DNA of 64,000 bases from Rhexocercosporidium sp. MPI-PUGE-AT-0058 (GCA_020746875.1 JAGTJL010000001.1:3782001-3846000); one strand, 5' to 3'; shown: positions 35,439-47,536, numbered from the stretch's first letter. Notes: generated by a model from the sequence alone, not told the origin. Made by a program: numbers and translations.

Positions 35439-36476
35439 TTCGCAGATGTAGCACTGCAACTTGGAGTTAGAGATCTGGACGGCTGTGGCGTTTGATTTGG
35501 GAATATTGTTGTAAGAATTGTACAGATACCGGAAATACGCCTCTCTAGCTATGACGAGAATATACTAGATGCCGCTGTTCCCTTTCGCTGTTAATATGTA
35601 CCAGTCCGGGCTTGCGGCCTGCTCCGAAACTATCTGAAATTTCCAATAGATGATTGTCCAGAAAACCATCAGCGATGTCTCAAGTCGACTGAGTATACAT
35701 TTCCGTACGTTACGAGATTCATGACTCCGAGGACAGACAAGACAATCAAAACATCATAACATTAGAGTGTATTGTATCTTGCTTCTCTCGCAATATTTCT
35801 ATGAAACATAATTTTCTCAGCGAAGTATTCAACAACCCTTTTCTAAGCGAGGCGACATCATTCAATTCAAACATCGTAACATTTTAAGGCCCAGCCAGTT
35901 AGATTCAAAATCTACGGAATAACCCTTGCTAGATCCTTTTACTCAAGGAAACAATTGCACCATCTCTAGTTGTAACAAAGTCCGAATTACATAGAAAACA
36001 TGTATCAAGTTAATAGGTAGAAGCTCTGCCACAACAGAAATGGAAGTACCAAATACTGTCACGAGTCACTAGGTAATGTGTTGGAGTCATGGGTTGTTCG
36101 ACATGAAAGCGAATCACTCGTAGAGTCACGATGGAATATATAATACTTGGAGGCAGTGATCATTCGACAGCTTTTATACAAATCGGAAGTAGCTGATTAC
36201 AACAGCAGCGCCGTTAGGACAAAACCACCCCAAGGAGACTACTTTTATACCATCCTACAAGATTATACAGCACTGCTAATCTAGGCGAGCCCATTAAACA
36301 TATCACTAACCAGATATACGACCACAACCGTTTAAGGTAACCTGCGCTAAAATGGAATCACAGCACCAAGCAATGCTCCAGTCCCCAACAAGACCCGAGA
36401 AAGCAGGAAAAGCAGAGGAAACTACACTAGAGGAAAACCACACTACAAAGGAAAAAAGTCCAAAGAGGGAACAGGC
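35439..36476. other. AT-rich spacer between convergent genes
   Basis: 1.0 kb between two 3' ends. It is AT-rich. A similar 20-bp sequence, AATC/TCAAACATC(A/G)TAACATT, occurs twice (about 35747 and 35867). No gene was supported; the 89-codon frame at 36352-36621 (+) overlaps the antisense end of the next gene. Confidence 0.55.
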
Positions 36477-39400
36477 TCAAGCCAAACCCAACCACTTCAA
36501 AGCTTTCTTCGTATTAGCTTTCTGCCCAACCTTCCTCACCTCCGGCACAATCCTCTGCATGCCCCTACCAAGGATCATCTTATCGTACGCATCATCATCG
36601 CTGTCATCTTCTGCTATATAGAAGTTCTCCCACTCTTTGTCACCTCGCTTGCGTTCTCGATCACTGGCTGTGGTCTTGGTGCTCGCTATCGATGCGGCGT
36701 ATTTGTGTCTGTTCGTAATGGTCGTCGTTGTCGATGCGGCATATCCACCTCCGTTGCCTCTTGTCGTTACACTACTTATTGAAGGTGCGTAGTTGTGGCC
36801 TCGTGTGGAGGCCGGTGTAGCACCACCCGTGAGACGGGAGACCTTAGATGCGCGGGGAGTTTGATAGGACGATGTAGGGTAGCCTGAGTCACGGTCCCTA
36901 GGGGTGTTTGAAGATGGTGTCGGCGGCACTGGTGGTCTTTCAATGACGACTGGTTTAGGTTCTGGTTCCGGTGTATAAAAGGCTGACTTCTCCATCAGTA
37001 CCTTCCACATCCCAGAAAGGAATGTAGCGATTTCGGAATCGGTAGCAGTGCTTGGAAGAAGGTAATCTGCTTTGGCGAATGAGGCGGCAGGTTTGGAGAC
37101 TTGAGTGCTGATCTTGTTGAGAGAAGGAGTTACGGAGGGTCGCCGTAGGGTGCTGATGGATCCGTTCTGGAGGGTCTGATGGTTTCGAGTAGCTATAGAA
37201 TCCAGGGCATTGCTTGGTGTGGGTGAACGAGGTCTGGACGACATCGATGTTCCAGGACGAGATATGGATGGTGGATCAGAAGCCAGGGTATCGAGGATAC
37301 CTGCGATCTTGAGAAGATCTGTACCAAGAAGGTTACGGAGGGCAAAGATGGTGGGAAGGTCTTCGGAGGTATAGTGAAGAATGAGTAAACGTGTACTGGC
37401 ATTGCTTGCAAGGAATGCCTCGATGTGAGGAACGAGGAGGGTAGCGAGGATATGCGGATCTGAAATTGGACTCGGAGATTTTTGGGTGACCGAAGAGCCA
37501 ACATAGCTTTGCATGACGATTGATATCAAATACCTGGATTTGTTAGATGCCGTGCATTCAGGTAATTCGCTGGACATACCTTATATCGAGCTTTCCACTC
37601 CGGTTGAGCCCATCCCTCTTCATTCCGACCTTTTCAATCTGTCCTGAAATTTGATAGAAGAAGTCCTTCTTGACCCCCTCCTCAGTGCCAAAGGCTATGA
37701 TCTGGTCCACAGTTCTGCCCTCAATGCCAATTGAACCATTCTCTTCGTTTCTGAACACAGGCTTCCATAGTCGGTCAACTTCAGGAGAAATGGGGAATAA
37801 GTATTGACTGTAGTTCTCGCTTGCTGGAAATAGAATGCTCAAGAGCTCTCGGAACGAGTTCTGGATGCTGATTGCATTGCCAGGATTGACAGGCGAGAAA
37901 TCAACAAATCTATTCTCCAATGGCTTCTCTTCAGACTCCGTGGGCAAGGAAGAAACCTCCTTTGTGGGAAGTGTTGTATGCCCGAGAATTACAGCTGAGC
38001 TCTCAGCTATTTTCAGATGATCATTAGGTGGCCACTGTAGCTTGATATCAGGTGGGTAGCTTTCATCGGAATATGGATCAAACGACCGGCGGTTGTATCT
38101 GAAATCGTCGCCCTCCGCTGTGAGATATGATGCGGGCCGAACCTCAGAGTCCACTTCAAGTTGCATGCTCGAAATAGTTCTTGGGCTAATCAAAGGCTCA
38201 CATCCCTCTTGGATGGTGGGTGTAGGGGGTATGATTGGGTAACTGCCCTTCTTGTATGACCGCACGACCGACTCGAAGACTTCGTTGGGCTGATCATCTG
38301 TGAAATGGATGACAAGATCTTCTACTAGCTCAAACACCGGTAAGAATGGGACATTCTTCGATCCCTCAGCAGGAATCTCAATGGCATCGGTCCCTCGGTC
38401 CACGAAAACTACGCGATCAGACAACCTGGTTGGTGAACTAGACGAGTCTAGTGACCTTGATGATCCGGTAGATGTAGAAGATTTCCTGATGGTAGTCTCT
38501 AAAGCTCTCACGAAAGTCGTCCTTGGAAGTGTTGGAAAACGACTCAAGTCTTGATCGCTTTGGTTCCGTGCTGCTAAAATTGGGGGTTTGTCCCTCAGAT
38601 GGTAGTGTGACTTGGTTTGTTTGAGGTGGTGGGCATTCGATAACAAAAAATCTTGAAAGCGATCGTTGCTAGAGTAGAGCTTGTCAACAGACTGGGTTCT
38701 TTTCACCGAATTCGTGGGAGAGCTGGACTGCACATCCACCAGACAAGCCTCGCCAATTTCAACCCCGCCCGGTGTTTGTGGGGCAGACAATATCGAATCT
38801 TGGCCAGGAGAGACGATGTTCATGTCGTAGAGGTCATCTTCTGTGTCCGTATTTTCCTCTACTTGTTGTGACAACCCCTCAGTGCGCCGATTGAGATTCG
38901 GAACTCCGTGTTTGTATCCAAATGGTGACCTTTTTTCAACACAGGATGTCTTGCGATTTGGCACCGTTAACACAGTCCTTATAATTTGGTCGTTCGGTTG
39001 ACTTGTAGGAGACGCAAACTTGGAAATGGGAATTTTGGAGTCATATTGACCGCCAGCCTTCTTCGGTTGCTCCATGCCTCGTACCAATTCCAATACACGA
39101 GGTTTTGGGGAGACCGCAGGAGATGGCATTCGTCCATAGGTGGAGCCTCCATGGGAATATATTGCGGCGTCTTGATCTTGGGAGTCAATTGTCTCCCGAG
39201 GATTTTCGCTAGAAGCATCAATTGACTCTTGTTGTTCCCTGTCTTCGACATCTTCCCCATCCACTTCGACCTGCTCATCTACTTCCTCCACAACCTTGTC
39301 TGGTTGCGCCAAACCAGCAATGCCATCTCTTACAAGCTCGTTGAAAACGGACTCAGCTTCTGCAATATTTCCATTCGTAATATTCTGGGAAATTTTTGTG

Positions 39401-39723
39401 ATACATGTTGTTCGTGCGCTGACGCTGCCATGGACAGCGAAAACAAGCCTCGGTTGTGTGGGGGTGGATCGCTGGAGGAACGAACGTGCGGTCTCCGTGC
39501 GTTGCGTAACGGCCGCCTGGAGATCTCGAATGAATGCACGAGCATCGAAAACGTCATTCTCGCTTTCTAGGGTCAAGAGCTCCAGCAAATTCGGCAAGAT
39601 GAGTATCTTGTGAGAGGGCGGAAGTAGTCTGAGCTGAGTTGAGATAACATTGGTGTCCCCCTCCAAAGCGATCATCTTCCCGCTCTGACTCTCTTGTATC
39701 TCCTTCAGCGCAATGTTCGACAT
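36477..39723 (-). CDS. Large, mostly disordered fungal protein of unknown function
   Basis: Two exons, 37580-39723 and 36477-37533, 1066 aa. The intron (GTATGT donor, CTAAC branch, CCAG acceptor) joins GKLDIR to YLISIVMQSYVG. The N-terminal 150 residues (MSNIALKEIQ, then QLRLLPPSHKILILPNLLEL) look helical and could be armadillo/HEAT-like. The middle, about 150-600, is Ser/Pro/Asp-rich and probably disordered. Residues about 600-850 are again folded-looking and carry the splice, with DPHILATLLVPHIEAFLASN and LRNLLGTDLLKIAGILDTLA. The C-terminal 200 residues are Ser/Thr/Arg-rich. I do not recognise a named domain. Ctf4 and other nearby genes give no functional hint. Confidence 0.82.
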
Positions 39724-41729
39724 AATGGATAGCTTTAAAAGGGGCTAATAGTACTGGCCGCATGTAAGACGATCGTATTCGAAGTTAGGACTCGAGCCTG
39801 CGAGTATGAAACGTCGTTTCTTAAAATGCTTAAGATTTTTGGGCAAATATAAGATAAATGTGATGATCAAAGGACACAGGAATGAAAGAAGCAGAGACGA
39901 CACCGCTTTCAAGTGTAAAAGACTCGTCGGGGCATGAAAGGCAAGTAAAAAGAAGTGGAAATAGTGGGCAGCTCGACAAGAAGATTAATCTCGTAATTGC
40001 AGCTCCCTGCCGCCCCTAATAGCTCTCGCTTTCCCGAATTGCAAAAGTTTGACTTGACGCCATTTCTTCTTTGGTAGCTGCCTGCCCGCAGAAGAACCCT
40101 GTCATGAAAGATAGAGCTAAGCAGTGTAAAGCATGGTGGTGTGCTGGTGGCTTTGAGGTGTGCATTTGTGGTGCAAAGCGAGAGGCCAATCGCGAGTAAG
40201 GGATGAGAGATGAGTGAGTAGCCCACGGCAGACCAAGGCCCTCGTCCTAGCCCGTGAAGAGCCCAAACCACCAGTTCGTCTACATCTAGAGCATTATTTC
40301 CCGGTGGTCCTGAGATCCAGCCGTTGAACAGCATAACTTGAGATTTTCACACGTCCTCTTGTCGTCAACCAGGTCTCAAGAGACAGAGAGTGAGTCGCCT
40401 TCAGCGCTGTGGGTTAGTGCGCCCACCTGGGAAGCACTTAGCGGGAAGAGGCATGGCGTTCTTGCTTGATAACGGCCGGCCCTGAAAAAAAGGCGCCCAA
40501 CCTGAATCCATTTTAAATAAAGCCTTCGGTCCTTGGATCCCTGGTGCAGATCTCGTAGCGGCGATCTTACATTTGCACCAACTTCGGGAGGGGAAAAGGA
40601 AAAGTTGAGTCGATTCTCGTCTAGATCTCTTCCTTGTGACCGGAAATCAGGAGCGGGCAAAGAATGGGCTACTCGCTATCAGATCTCAAGTAGCTTGGAA
40701 ATTTGCGAGATATCTGAATCTTGGACGATTTCCTTGTTGACTAGAAAACGACAGGTCATCCCATCATCCTGCAGGATAAGTGACTCTTGGATCTCACACC
40801 AATCCGTGCCCCTTTCTTTTCGATGTTCCCCAGGTACTGCCAGCCCCTGGCCTGTGCTAGAAGGTGGGGGAATTCTTCGAACACCTTCACGCTGGTTATT
40901 GGCTAAGAGCTTTCTCTCCTTTTACAGCGCATCTATGGCTTGTGTTTCAAACAGCAACAGCCTTGAACTGGCTTGAATATCAGTAAGCTAAGCGACTTCC
41001 GAGGCTCTCAAATCATTCAGGGTTCATCGCACATGGACTGGAGATGAATTTGCCCCTGGGTTCAACGGGGGCGCACATAAACGATGCACTCCCGCTCGGA
41101 GTTTTTGGGAGGGAACTTGCATTAGCCATCCAAGGATCTCGGGATCGTCAGCTCAAGAAACAAACAGACTATTCTCCGGTTGGCGGCTATGTAAATGTCC
41201 GGCACCGTCGAGGTAAGACACAAAAGCATCCAAGAAAATGTGAGACACTGAGATTGCAATAAACGGACGGAACAGGTAAGGGGATCTGTCCATCGGTGGA
41301 CGAAACTTTTTTCTTGAAATTGCTGAAGGTTAAAGCTATAGGCTTATGACGAAGTAAAGCTTGACTTACTATGCCGATCGAAGCAGGAGAGCGTGAAACA
41401 GAGTACTGAAAGTTTGCCATGCCTTCGTTGAGATTCTAAAATCTTCATTAGTAGTCTCACAAACCTTTCCTCTTAGGATCAGGGGTTTACAGGAGCCTGC
41501 GAAAACCTCGGACCAGTAGTAAGGCTGCCAATCCGGAATTGCAGAACGGATACCAACATATGAGCTGCCTAGCCAGACCGAAATAGCTCCCATAGAGCCT
41601 CTAGCAATGATCTCAACCGAAGCCCGAAGCATTGAACCCAAGTCTTTTTTGGGCGAAACTTCTCGACCGGTTGCTACCATCGAAGACAGTGGGTTGGAAT
41701 TTAATTCTTCCTCAAAGTTGATTCATTGT
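39724..41729. other. Intergenic, possibly with small ORFs
   Basis: 2.0 kb between two minus-strand genes: the upstream region of the 1066-aa gene and the 3' flank of the WD40 gene. Minus-strand frames of 141 codons (39909-40334) and 103 codons (41369-41680), both with true ATG starts, have no recognisable family or supporting splice structure. I do not call them genes. Confidence 0.5.
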
Positions 41730-43035
41730 TCATTCATCGTCGTCGGAATCCATCAAATCGGCCAGTTCCGCTTCCTCCTCTGCTGTGAGAAGGCCCGCCT
41801 TTGGCTGCACCTCCTCTTCCTTTGCTTTGTTTTTCTGCCTTTCCTCTGCTTCTATTTTCGCCTTTTCCAGATCTGACTTTGATAGACCCCAAGTCCTGAT
41901 TGTGCCATCGATACTGACACTTGCAACCCTTTTCTGATCTAGAAGAAGTAAACCGGTTACTTCCTGGTAATGGCCATCATAAACATGCCGCAGCTTGCCG
42001 GTTGCCCGGTCCCAGATCTTCACATCTTCGTCTCGTCCAGTGGTAATGACCCAGTCCCCAGTAACAACCACGTCTCGAACATAATCCCCATGTGAGTATG
42101 TTTCCTCCGTGGTCCAACTCTTTGCTCTAGATAGGCACTTCGCCGTTCCGTCTGCGCTTGCGGTCCAAAGATCAGAATCTTCTTCATCGCCGAAGAACCG
42201 CACCCTGTACACACTGGTTTCGTGTTCTAATATGGTAGATTTGACTGTGCTGTTTTGAGCTTCGGTTTCTGGTGCAGAATCAAGAATTTGCCCAGCCGAT
42301 GTGAGGCTGATACGCCATCGTCGAATATGTGGATCGCTGCTTGAAGAGACAAGAACGATCTCAGAGTTTGTGGACTCTTCTGGGTCGATTGCGAGATCTT
42401 GTAGAGCCATCATGCTGTCCGATTTATCGCGGAGGGTATGGAGACGCTCACCAGTTGCCGTATCCCAGACAATAATTTTCTTGTCTGCACCACCGGAGAT
42501 GAGCATCTGCGAATTCGAGATTAGGCTCACACAATCTGAAGACGGGAGAGGTGTTGTACTTACATCCTTTCCACTGCTCTTGACACAGATGATGGCTTTG
42601 ACGAAATCGGAATGACCTTTGTATCTCCTTCCTGGACTTCCACTTTCCCTGTCCCAACTCCAAATATCTTTATCCCAACATCCTCCGTACACGGTAGCTC
42701 CCCCTTTACCACCGACAGCTACGGATGTGACTGGAGCACTGGGCCCTCTGTATAATTTTGTCGTTTCTCTAGTCTTGACTTTTATTAGTTCCGTGAGTCC
42801 CACCATTCACAGGGCCTCTCATACTTACTTCAATATTGACCTTGCGTACGCAGCCAGCACTTTCCGCTATGTAAATATCTACGGAAGAGAATGGATCAGA
42901 GACGCAACCCAGAATCTTTGAATGTAGGGCGATGGGGTCGCCATATTTGTTGCCCGACTTTGCTGCTCTTCGAGCTCGAATGGACTCCGAAGCATCGGTC
43001 TGGAAGAAATGGCCTGGATCTGTCGATCGCGACAT
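41730..43035 (-). CDS. WD40-repeat protein, unknown pathway
   Basis: Three exons: 42825-43035, 42564-42778 and 41730-42506, 400 aa. WD-type blades are visible as VTSVAVGG...YGGCWDKDIWSWD, HSDFVKAIICV...LISGGADKKIIVWDTATGE, HIRRWRIS, VYRVRFFGDEEDSDLWTASA, VRDVVVTGDWVITTGRDEDVKIWD and EVTGLLLLDQKRVASVSIDGTIRTWG, forming most of one propeller. The C-terminal 60 residues are charged and end in ADLMDSDDDE. The first intron uses a GTATGA donor. The second (57 nt, GTAAGT) is in frame and stop-free. A scaffold function is likely, but I cannot name the complex. It shares a 260-bp bidirectional promoter with CTF4. Confidence 0.85.
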
Positions 43036-43295
43036 TTCACTTGTACCTGGACTGCGTTGTGTCGAGTCTTATACTAGGGAAGATATTAGACTTTGAATAT
43101 CCAAGTTCGATATTTCTTCGTCAGCCTCGTCTTGCGTGGGATTCGGCTAAAGTTCGGATCGGATCAGATCACTTCAACTCAGCCCAACAGGGGTGCGCGT
43201 TAAGTGGGAAACGGATGGACGCGATCGCGTCGTCCAAATAACCTCCAGTCTTCATCAACTTCCTCGACTGCAAATTTTACCCCATTGCACAACTC
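43036..43295. promoter_or_regulatory. Bidirectional promoter with MCB-like palindrome
   Basis: The 260-bp spacer between the divergent WD40 and CTF4 genes. It contains the perfect 14-bp palindrome GACGCGATCGCGTC at 43218-43231, two inverted ACGCG half-sites, about 65-78 bp upstream of the CTF4 start. ACGCG is the core of the MluI cell-cycle box bound by MBF (Mbp1-Swi6) at G1/S genes. TCGGATCGGATCAGATC at about 43153-43169 is a short direct repeat. Confidence 0.65.
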
Positions 43296-45918
43296 ATGAT
43301 GGCGACAACTACCCAAGTACGGATGCGAGGCAGACCTGCCCATACGAGGGGACCAACGTATCTGTCGTACACTCCTGACGGCACGAAACTGATCACTGTC
43401 GGGTCCAACAACACAACGCGTGTGTACAAGACTGGATTTGATGGCGAGCCCACGAATATCGATGATTGCCCCGAGCAGAACACTGGAGTAGACTCTACTG
43501 TAATCTTATCTGCGATTCCTCTGCAGCTCATGCTAATAACACCCATAGAATGACTTCTTTGTCGTTGGTTCCGAGGATGGAAACATCAGCAAGTTCTCCT
43601 TGGAGACCATGGCCTTCGAAAAATACCTCTCACGATGCTCTCTTCCAGTCCGAGATGTCTCTCTTTCCCCGGATGGCCAATGGTGTGCTGTATCTAGCGA
43701 TGAATTGGTTGTCAAAGTCATCAAGATAAACGAAACAGGCTCAGTCCTGTCCCTGAGAGAGCAACCAAAACCCGTCAAACATCTGTCCTTCGATCCGAGC
43801 GGAAAATGCATAACGTTGTCATGCACGGATGGAATTGTATACGTCTACTCTCTCATGGATGACGCGCCGGATTTGGTCAGGAAGATTGACGGCCTTATCA
43901 GATTAGCAGAGACCGAGGATGAAGTCTCTACGAAAGTCGTGTGGCATCCAGACGGCAGAGCTTTCGCTGCTCCAACGGCTACAAGAGATATTCAAGTAAT
44001 GTCTCGAGGCGATTGGGAGTATCAACGATCATTCACCAACGGACACAATGGGGATATTACGGCACTGGCATGGTCTCCCAATGGAGCAATGTTGGTATCT
44101 GCTGGGAAGGATAGGAAGGTCGTTCTCTGGGAAACTAAGACTCAGAAAATAATTGCGACGTACGACTACGCCAATGTCATGGATATAGCTTGGCATCCAA
44201 CCAAGAACCTCTTGTCCTTCACGAATACAGATGGCGAAGTGTACATCTACAACGAGTTTGTTCCTGTGGAGCATGCCAATCTAGTCCGTCTACCTCTCCA
44301 GCCGGCACCTTTCATTCATGACCCTCTGTCTGAGATTTCTGCCAACGCTCGAAGGCCAATCGCAAATGGCCAGAAGGACATTCCGGATCGTGGTGTGCGA
44401 CGAGGCACACCTGACAGCCTCGACGATATTCTGGGCTCTGACATTATGGGTGACGAAGATGATTTTGTTGTCGACGACGATGGTGCAGGATATGCGTTAG
44501 GGCTGAACGGAAATGGTAAGAGACCAAATGGAGCTGATATCTCTGGCCCAAACAGCAAGAGACGTGCTCAAACGTGGGAGCCACAATACCACGAGTCTTT
44601 CCAGCCAGGTTCTACACCTTGGCGTGGAAATCGGAAATATCTGTGTCTCAATCTCATTGGGTTTGTATGGACAGTGGACCAGGATACACACAACACCGTC
44701 ACAGTAGAATTCTACGATCACGAATTTTATCGAGACTACCACTTTACAGACACTTTTCTCTACGACAAAGCTTGTCTCAACGAAAGCGGTACGCTGTTTT
44801 CATGTCCGGCACATGATGAAACCCCGGCAACGATTTTCTACCGACCACATGAGACATGGACAAGTCGAGTGGACTGGCGGACTCCATTGCCAAAGGGAGA
44901 GGAGATAACTGCGATATCATTGAGCGACTCATTCGTCACTGTTACGACAACAGCAAATTATGTCAGGATATACACACTCTTTGGGGTCCCGTACAGAGTC
45001 TTCAGACAAAAGAGTAGTCCCGCAGTAACCTGTGCAAGCTGGCGAGACTATGTGCTTACATTGGCTAATGGGCCTGTCGGCGCTGATGGGAATGCAACCT
45101 TGTTGTACACCATTCAGAACATCAAAAGAGATGAGATCTGCCAAAGTGAGGATGTCGTGGCCCTTCCGGATGGAGAAACACTAAAGAGCGTGTTCTTCTC
45201 AGATAACGGAGTATGTATCCACCCTTTGATTTCGATGCAACGGGAAGCTGACTTATTCAAGGACCCTTGCATATATGACTCGACTGGAACACTTCTCACC
45301 CTTCTTCATTGGCGTGAACCATCCCAAGCAGTCTGGGTACCTCTTCTCGATACGAAGCTCTTGTCCCGCCTCGCTTCGGGACGGAAAACAGAGACTTACT
45401 TTCCAGTCGCAGTGGCGGATAACAAATTCCACTGCATTATATTAAAGGGAGGAGACCAATACCCCTATTTCCCACGACCTCTACTGTCTGAATTCGATTT
45501 TGAGATTCCAATATCCTCAAAATCAAATGCAAACAGTGGTGAGGACGATATGGATGAGGTGGATGAAGGCGATGAGTTGAAGAAGCTTGAGGGAGACTTT
45601 GTCCTAAAGAGTCTCTTGACTGCTCAGCAAAAAGACCTCATTGACAACACAAAGAGCACGCACTCTCAACGCACAGCACTGGCGAGAATGGAACTGGAGA
45701 TTGATAAGACTTTGTTACAAATGATGGCTGTGGAATGTAGAGAGGGCGAAGAAAGAGGTATGAGGGCGCTGGAAATGGTTTCGCTGTTGAGAGATAGGAC
45801 TGGAAGAATGATCGAGGCTGCTGGGAAAGTAGCGGAGAGGTACGAGAGGCATGTCTTGGGCGAGAAGATTAGGCAAGTTGGGGAAGCGAGGCTGCTAGGC
45901 GACATGGAGGAGGATTGA
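43296..45918 (+). CDS. CTF4: DNA polymerase alpha accessory factor Ctf4/Mcl1 (SepB/WDHD1)
   Basis: Three exons, 43296-43499, 43549-45210 and 45262-45918, 840 aa. The N-terminal third is a WD40 propeller (THTRGPTYLSYTPDG-type first blade without the H, then FFVVGSEDGNISKF, LPVRDVSLSPDGQWCAVSSD, HNGDITALAWSPNGAMLVSAGKDRKVVLWE and NVMDIAWHPTKNLLSF). An acidic linker (DDFVVDDDGAGY) follows. Then comes the SepB/Ctf4 trimerisation propeller, from FQPGSTPWRGNRKYLCLNLIG to about residue 690, with the landmark CIYDSTGTLLTLLHWR. The C-terminus is helical. Ctf4 trimerises and links CMG helicase to Pol alpha-primase in the replisome. Starts at 43296 and 43299 are adjacent Met codons. Length matches fungal orthologues. 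The second intron (51 nt) is in frame and stop-free. Confidence 0.92.
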
Positions 45919-47149
45919 AGAAGCATATCATATGACCATGCATGTGAGGATTGGCGTTGAGGTTTCTCGTATATAGGATAGATGGGTATGGGTGTCCTTT
46001 GGGTTAATATCACCATGGAGCATAATGAATTGATGTATTTCTAAATGCTGGTGAGGGAAACGAACTTACTAGTGCGTATCTTCATTCTCACTTCAGCTTC
46101 ATGCAGCCCTTCTGATGTTCTTCATCAGATAGTCCCTCCCATCGAATGGGAGCCAAACCCCAGGCAATTCGCCATGGTTGCCTTCAACCATGGCCAACAA
46201 TCACAAATCCTAGGGCCTACATCACTGCCACCTAATGCCGGGAAAAGATAATTTTATGGTCACTAGTGCCCAATCCTCATTCTCCAAGGTGGCACACTCA
46301 ATTACCCATCAAACGCTCCTCTCACTGTCCCAAAAATTCTCTCGCAACGGCTCCAACGCCCGCAGATACATACACAGTAATCTCCTTCTTACCAAACACA
46401 TTCGCTATAACCATCACCATCCTCCCATCCCTTGCTTCATACTTTATAACCGATTTTCACCACGCCCAACAACAACCATGGCATCTCATTGCCAAATTCA
46501 TCATAACACTCGGGCCCTCGACAACCCCGGCGGTGGTCAAAATAAGCTAGACTGTCTCCTCGACAATGCCAAATCTTCAAGACATTGCTCTCATCTTTCG
46601 CGCAGGTCGTGGACCGACTGGTTATCTCTGGCACAGCCTCCGCTCAATCATGTCACTCAGGCGTTCGAGCGCCCAGAGATTGGTCTTAGGTTAAAAGTTC
46701 TGGATTATGTTTGGGGTGAGGAGACGGGCGTGGAGAGTGTGGACTTGGGTGGAGATGGTATGAGGGATATTAGTGGCTATCTTGAGGGCATGAGCGAAGG
46801 GGGGAAGGGGGAGGTAAGGTGTGCTGAGGGGATTGTTGGGCAGTATGGAGGGTCGGTGGGGAGTTGGATTGGGATGGTTGTTGATTGTGGGGTGGTGGAG
46901 AGGGTTGTTGAGTTGGGGAGGAGGATGATGGTTAGAGGGTGCGTTGAGGAGGAGAGGAGGAGGACATATGGGGAGGATATGAGATGGGGTAGTCGGTTGG
47001 TCTCTGGTGATTGCATTGATATCCAAGTTCTGGCAGCCGGGTCAAAAGAAAGAGCTGCACTTCCACCCTCCTGTAGATTCATTAGCATACCAGAGTTCCT
47101 GCAAGCGAGAAATTGGTAATCCTACAGCGAACTTCATCTCATTTGCATC
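45919..47149. other. Region between CTF4 and the GFA gene, with an unresolved ORF
   Basis: 1.2 kb between convergent 3' ends. A plus-strand open frame from 46235 to 47119 (294 codons) covers most of it. Protein-like stretches appear in two frames before 46600. The region 46680-47000 is strongly purine-rich on the plus strand, giving long open frames on both strands. It may be a poorly resolved or decaying gene; no family could be assigned. Confidence 0.4.
46235..47119 (+). other. Unresolved open reading frame, possible gene or relic
   Basis: 294 codons with an ATG start. Frame A at the 3' part reads LKVLDYVWGEETGVESVDLG and onwards to MVVDCGVVERVVELGRRMMV. Just upstream, frame B gives a hydrophobic stretch TFAITITILPSLASYFITDF that ends in a stop. 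No intron that joins the two cleanly was found. The purine bias of 46680-47000 alone could keep frames open. No known domain. Confidence 0.25.
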
Positions 47150-47536
47150 TCATTTCTTCGGCCCTCCCGACACCTTAACCTCCAAACCCTCCAACTCCCC
47201 AACCTCCAACATCCGACAATTAACACTCACAATACCATGCTCCTCCCTCAATCCCTCCCTCGGCATCCAGTGCGTAACGCACCCACAGACTTTACAGCGG
47301 TGGAACTGGAGGTCCTTATCGCCCCAGACGTAGAATTCGGTCTCGCCTGTGATGTGAACGTCCAAAGAGGGGAATTGTGCCCAGAGAACTGAGTAACGGC
47401 GACAGATTGAGCAGTGGCATTCCACGAGCGGTTTTGTAGGAAGGGGGAAGGTAAGGGTTATGGCTTTGCAGTGACAGGTTGCTATTAGGGTTTTGGGTGT
47501 TGCTTGAGCGGGGGCAGATGGCGGTGAAGTGGACAT
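47150..47536 (-). CDS. GFA/CENP-V-domain zinc protein
   Basis: A single exon, 128 aa. The family pattern of cysteines is intact: ATCHCKAITL near residue 21, VECHCSICRRYS near 40 and FHRCKVCGCVTHW near 80. These are the zinc ligands of the glutathione-dependent formaldehyde-activating (Gfa, Pfam PF04828) fold. Some members condense formaldehyde with glutathione, but most small fungal paralogues have unknown substrates, so only the fold is claimed. The ATG at 47536 is followed by an Ala/Pro/Ser-rich leader of 15 residues. Length fits the family. Confidence 0.87.
   Translation of the reverse strand: MSTSPPSAPAQATPKTLIATCHCKAITLTFPLPTKPLVECHCSICRRYSVLWAQFPSLDVHITGETEFYVWGDKDLQFHRCKVCGCVTHWMPREGLREEHGIVSVNCRMLEVGELEGLEVKVSGGPKK

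Noticed and set aside
39909..40334. 141-codon minus-strand ORF with ATG start
   Set aside because: No homology recognised and lies in the upstream region of the 1066-aa gene; uncertain composition.
41369..41680. 103-codon minus-strand ORF just downstream of the WD40 gene
   Set aside because: Has a true ATG and stop, but lies in the likely 3' UTR and has no recognised family.
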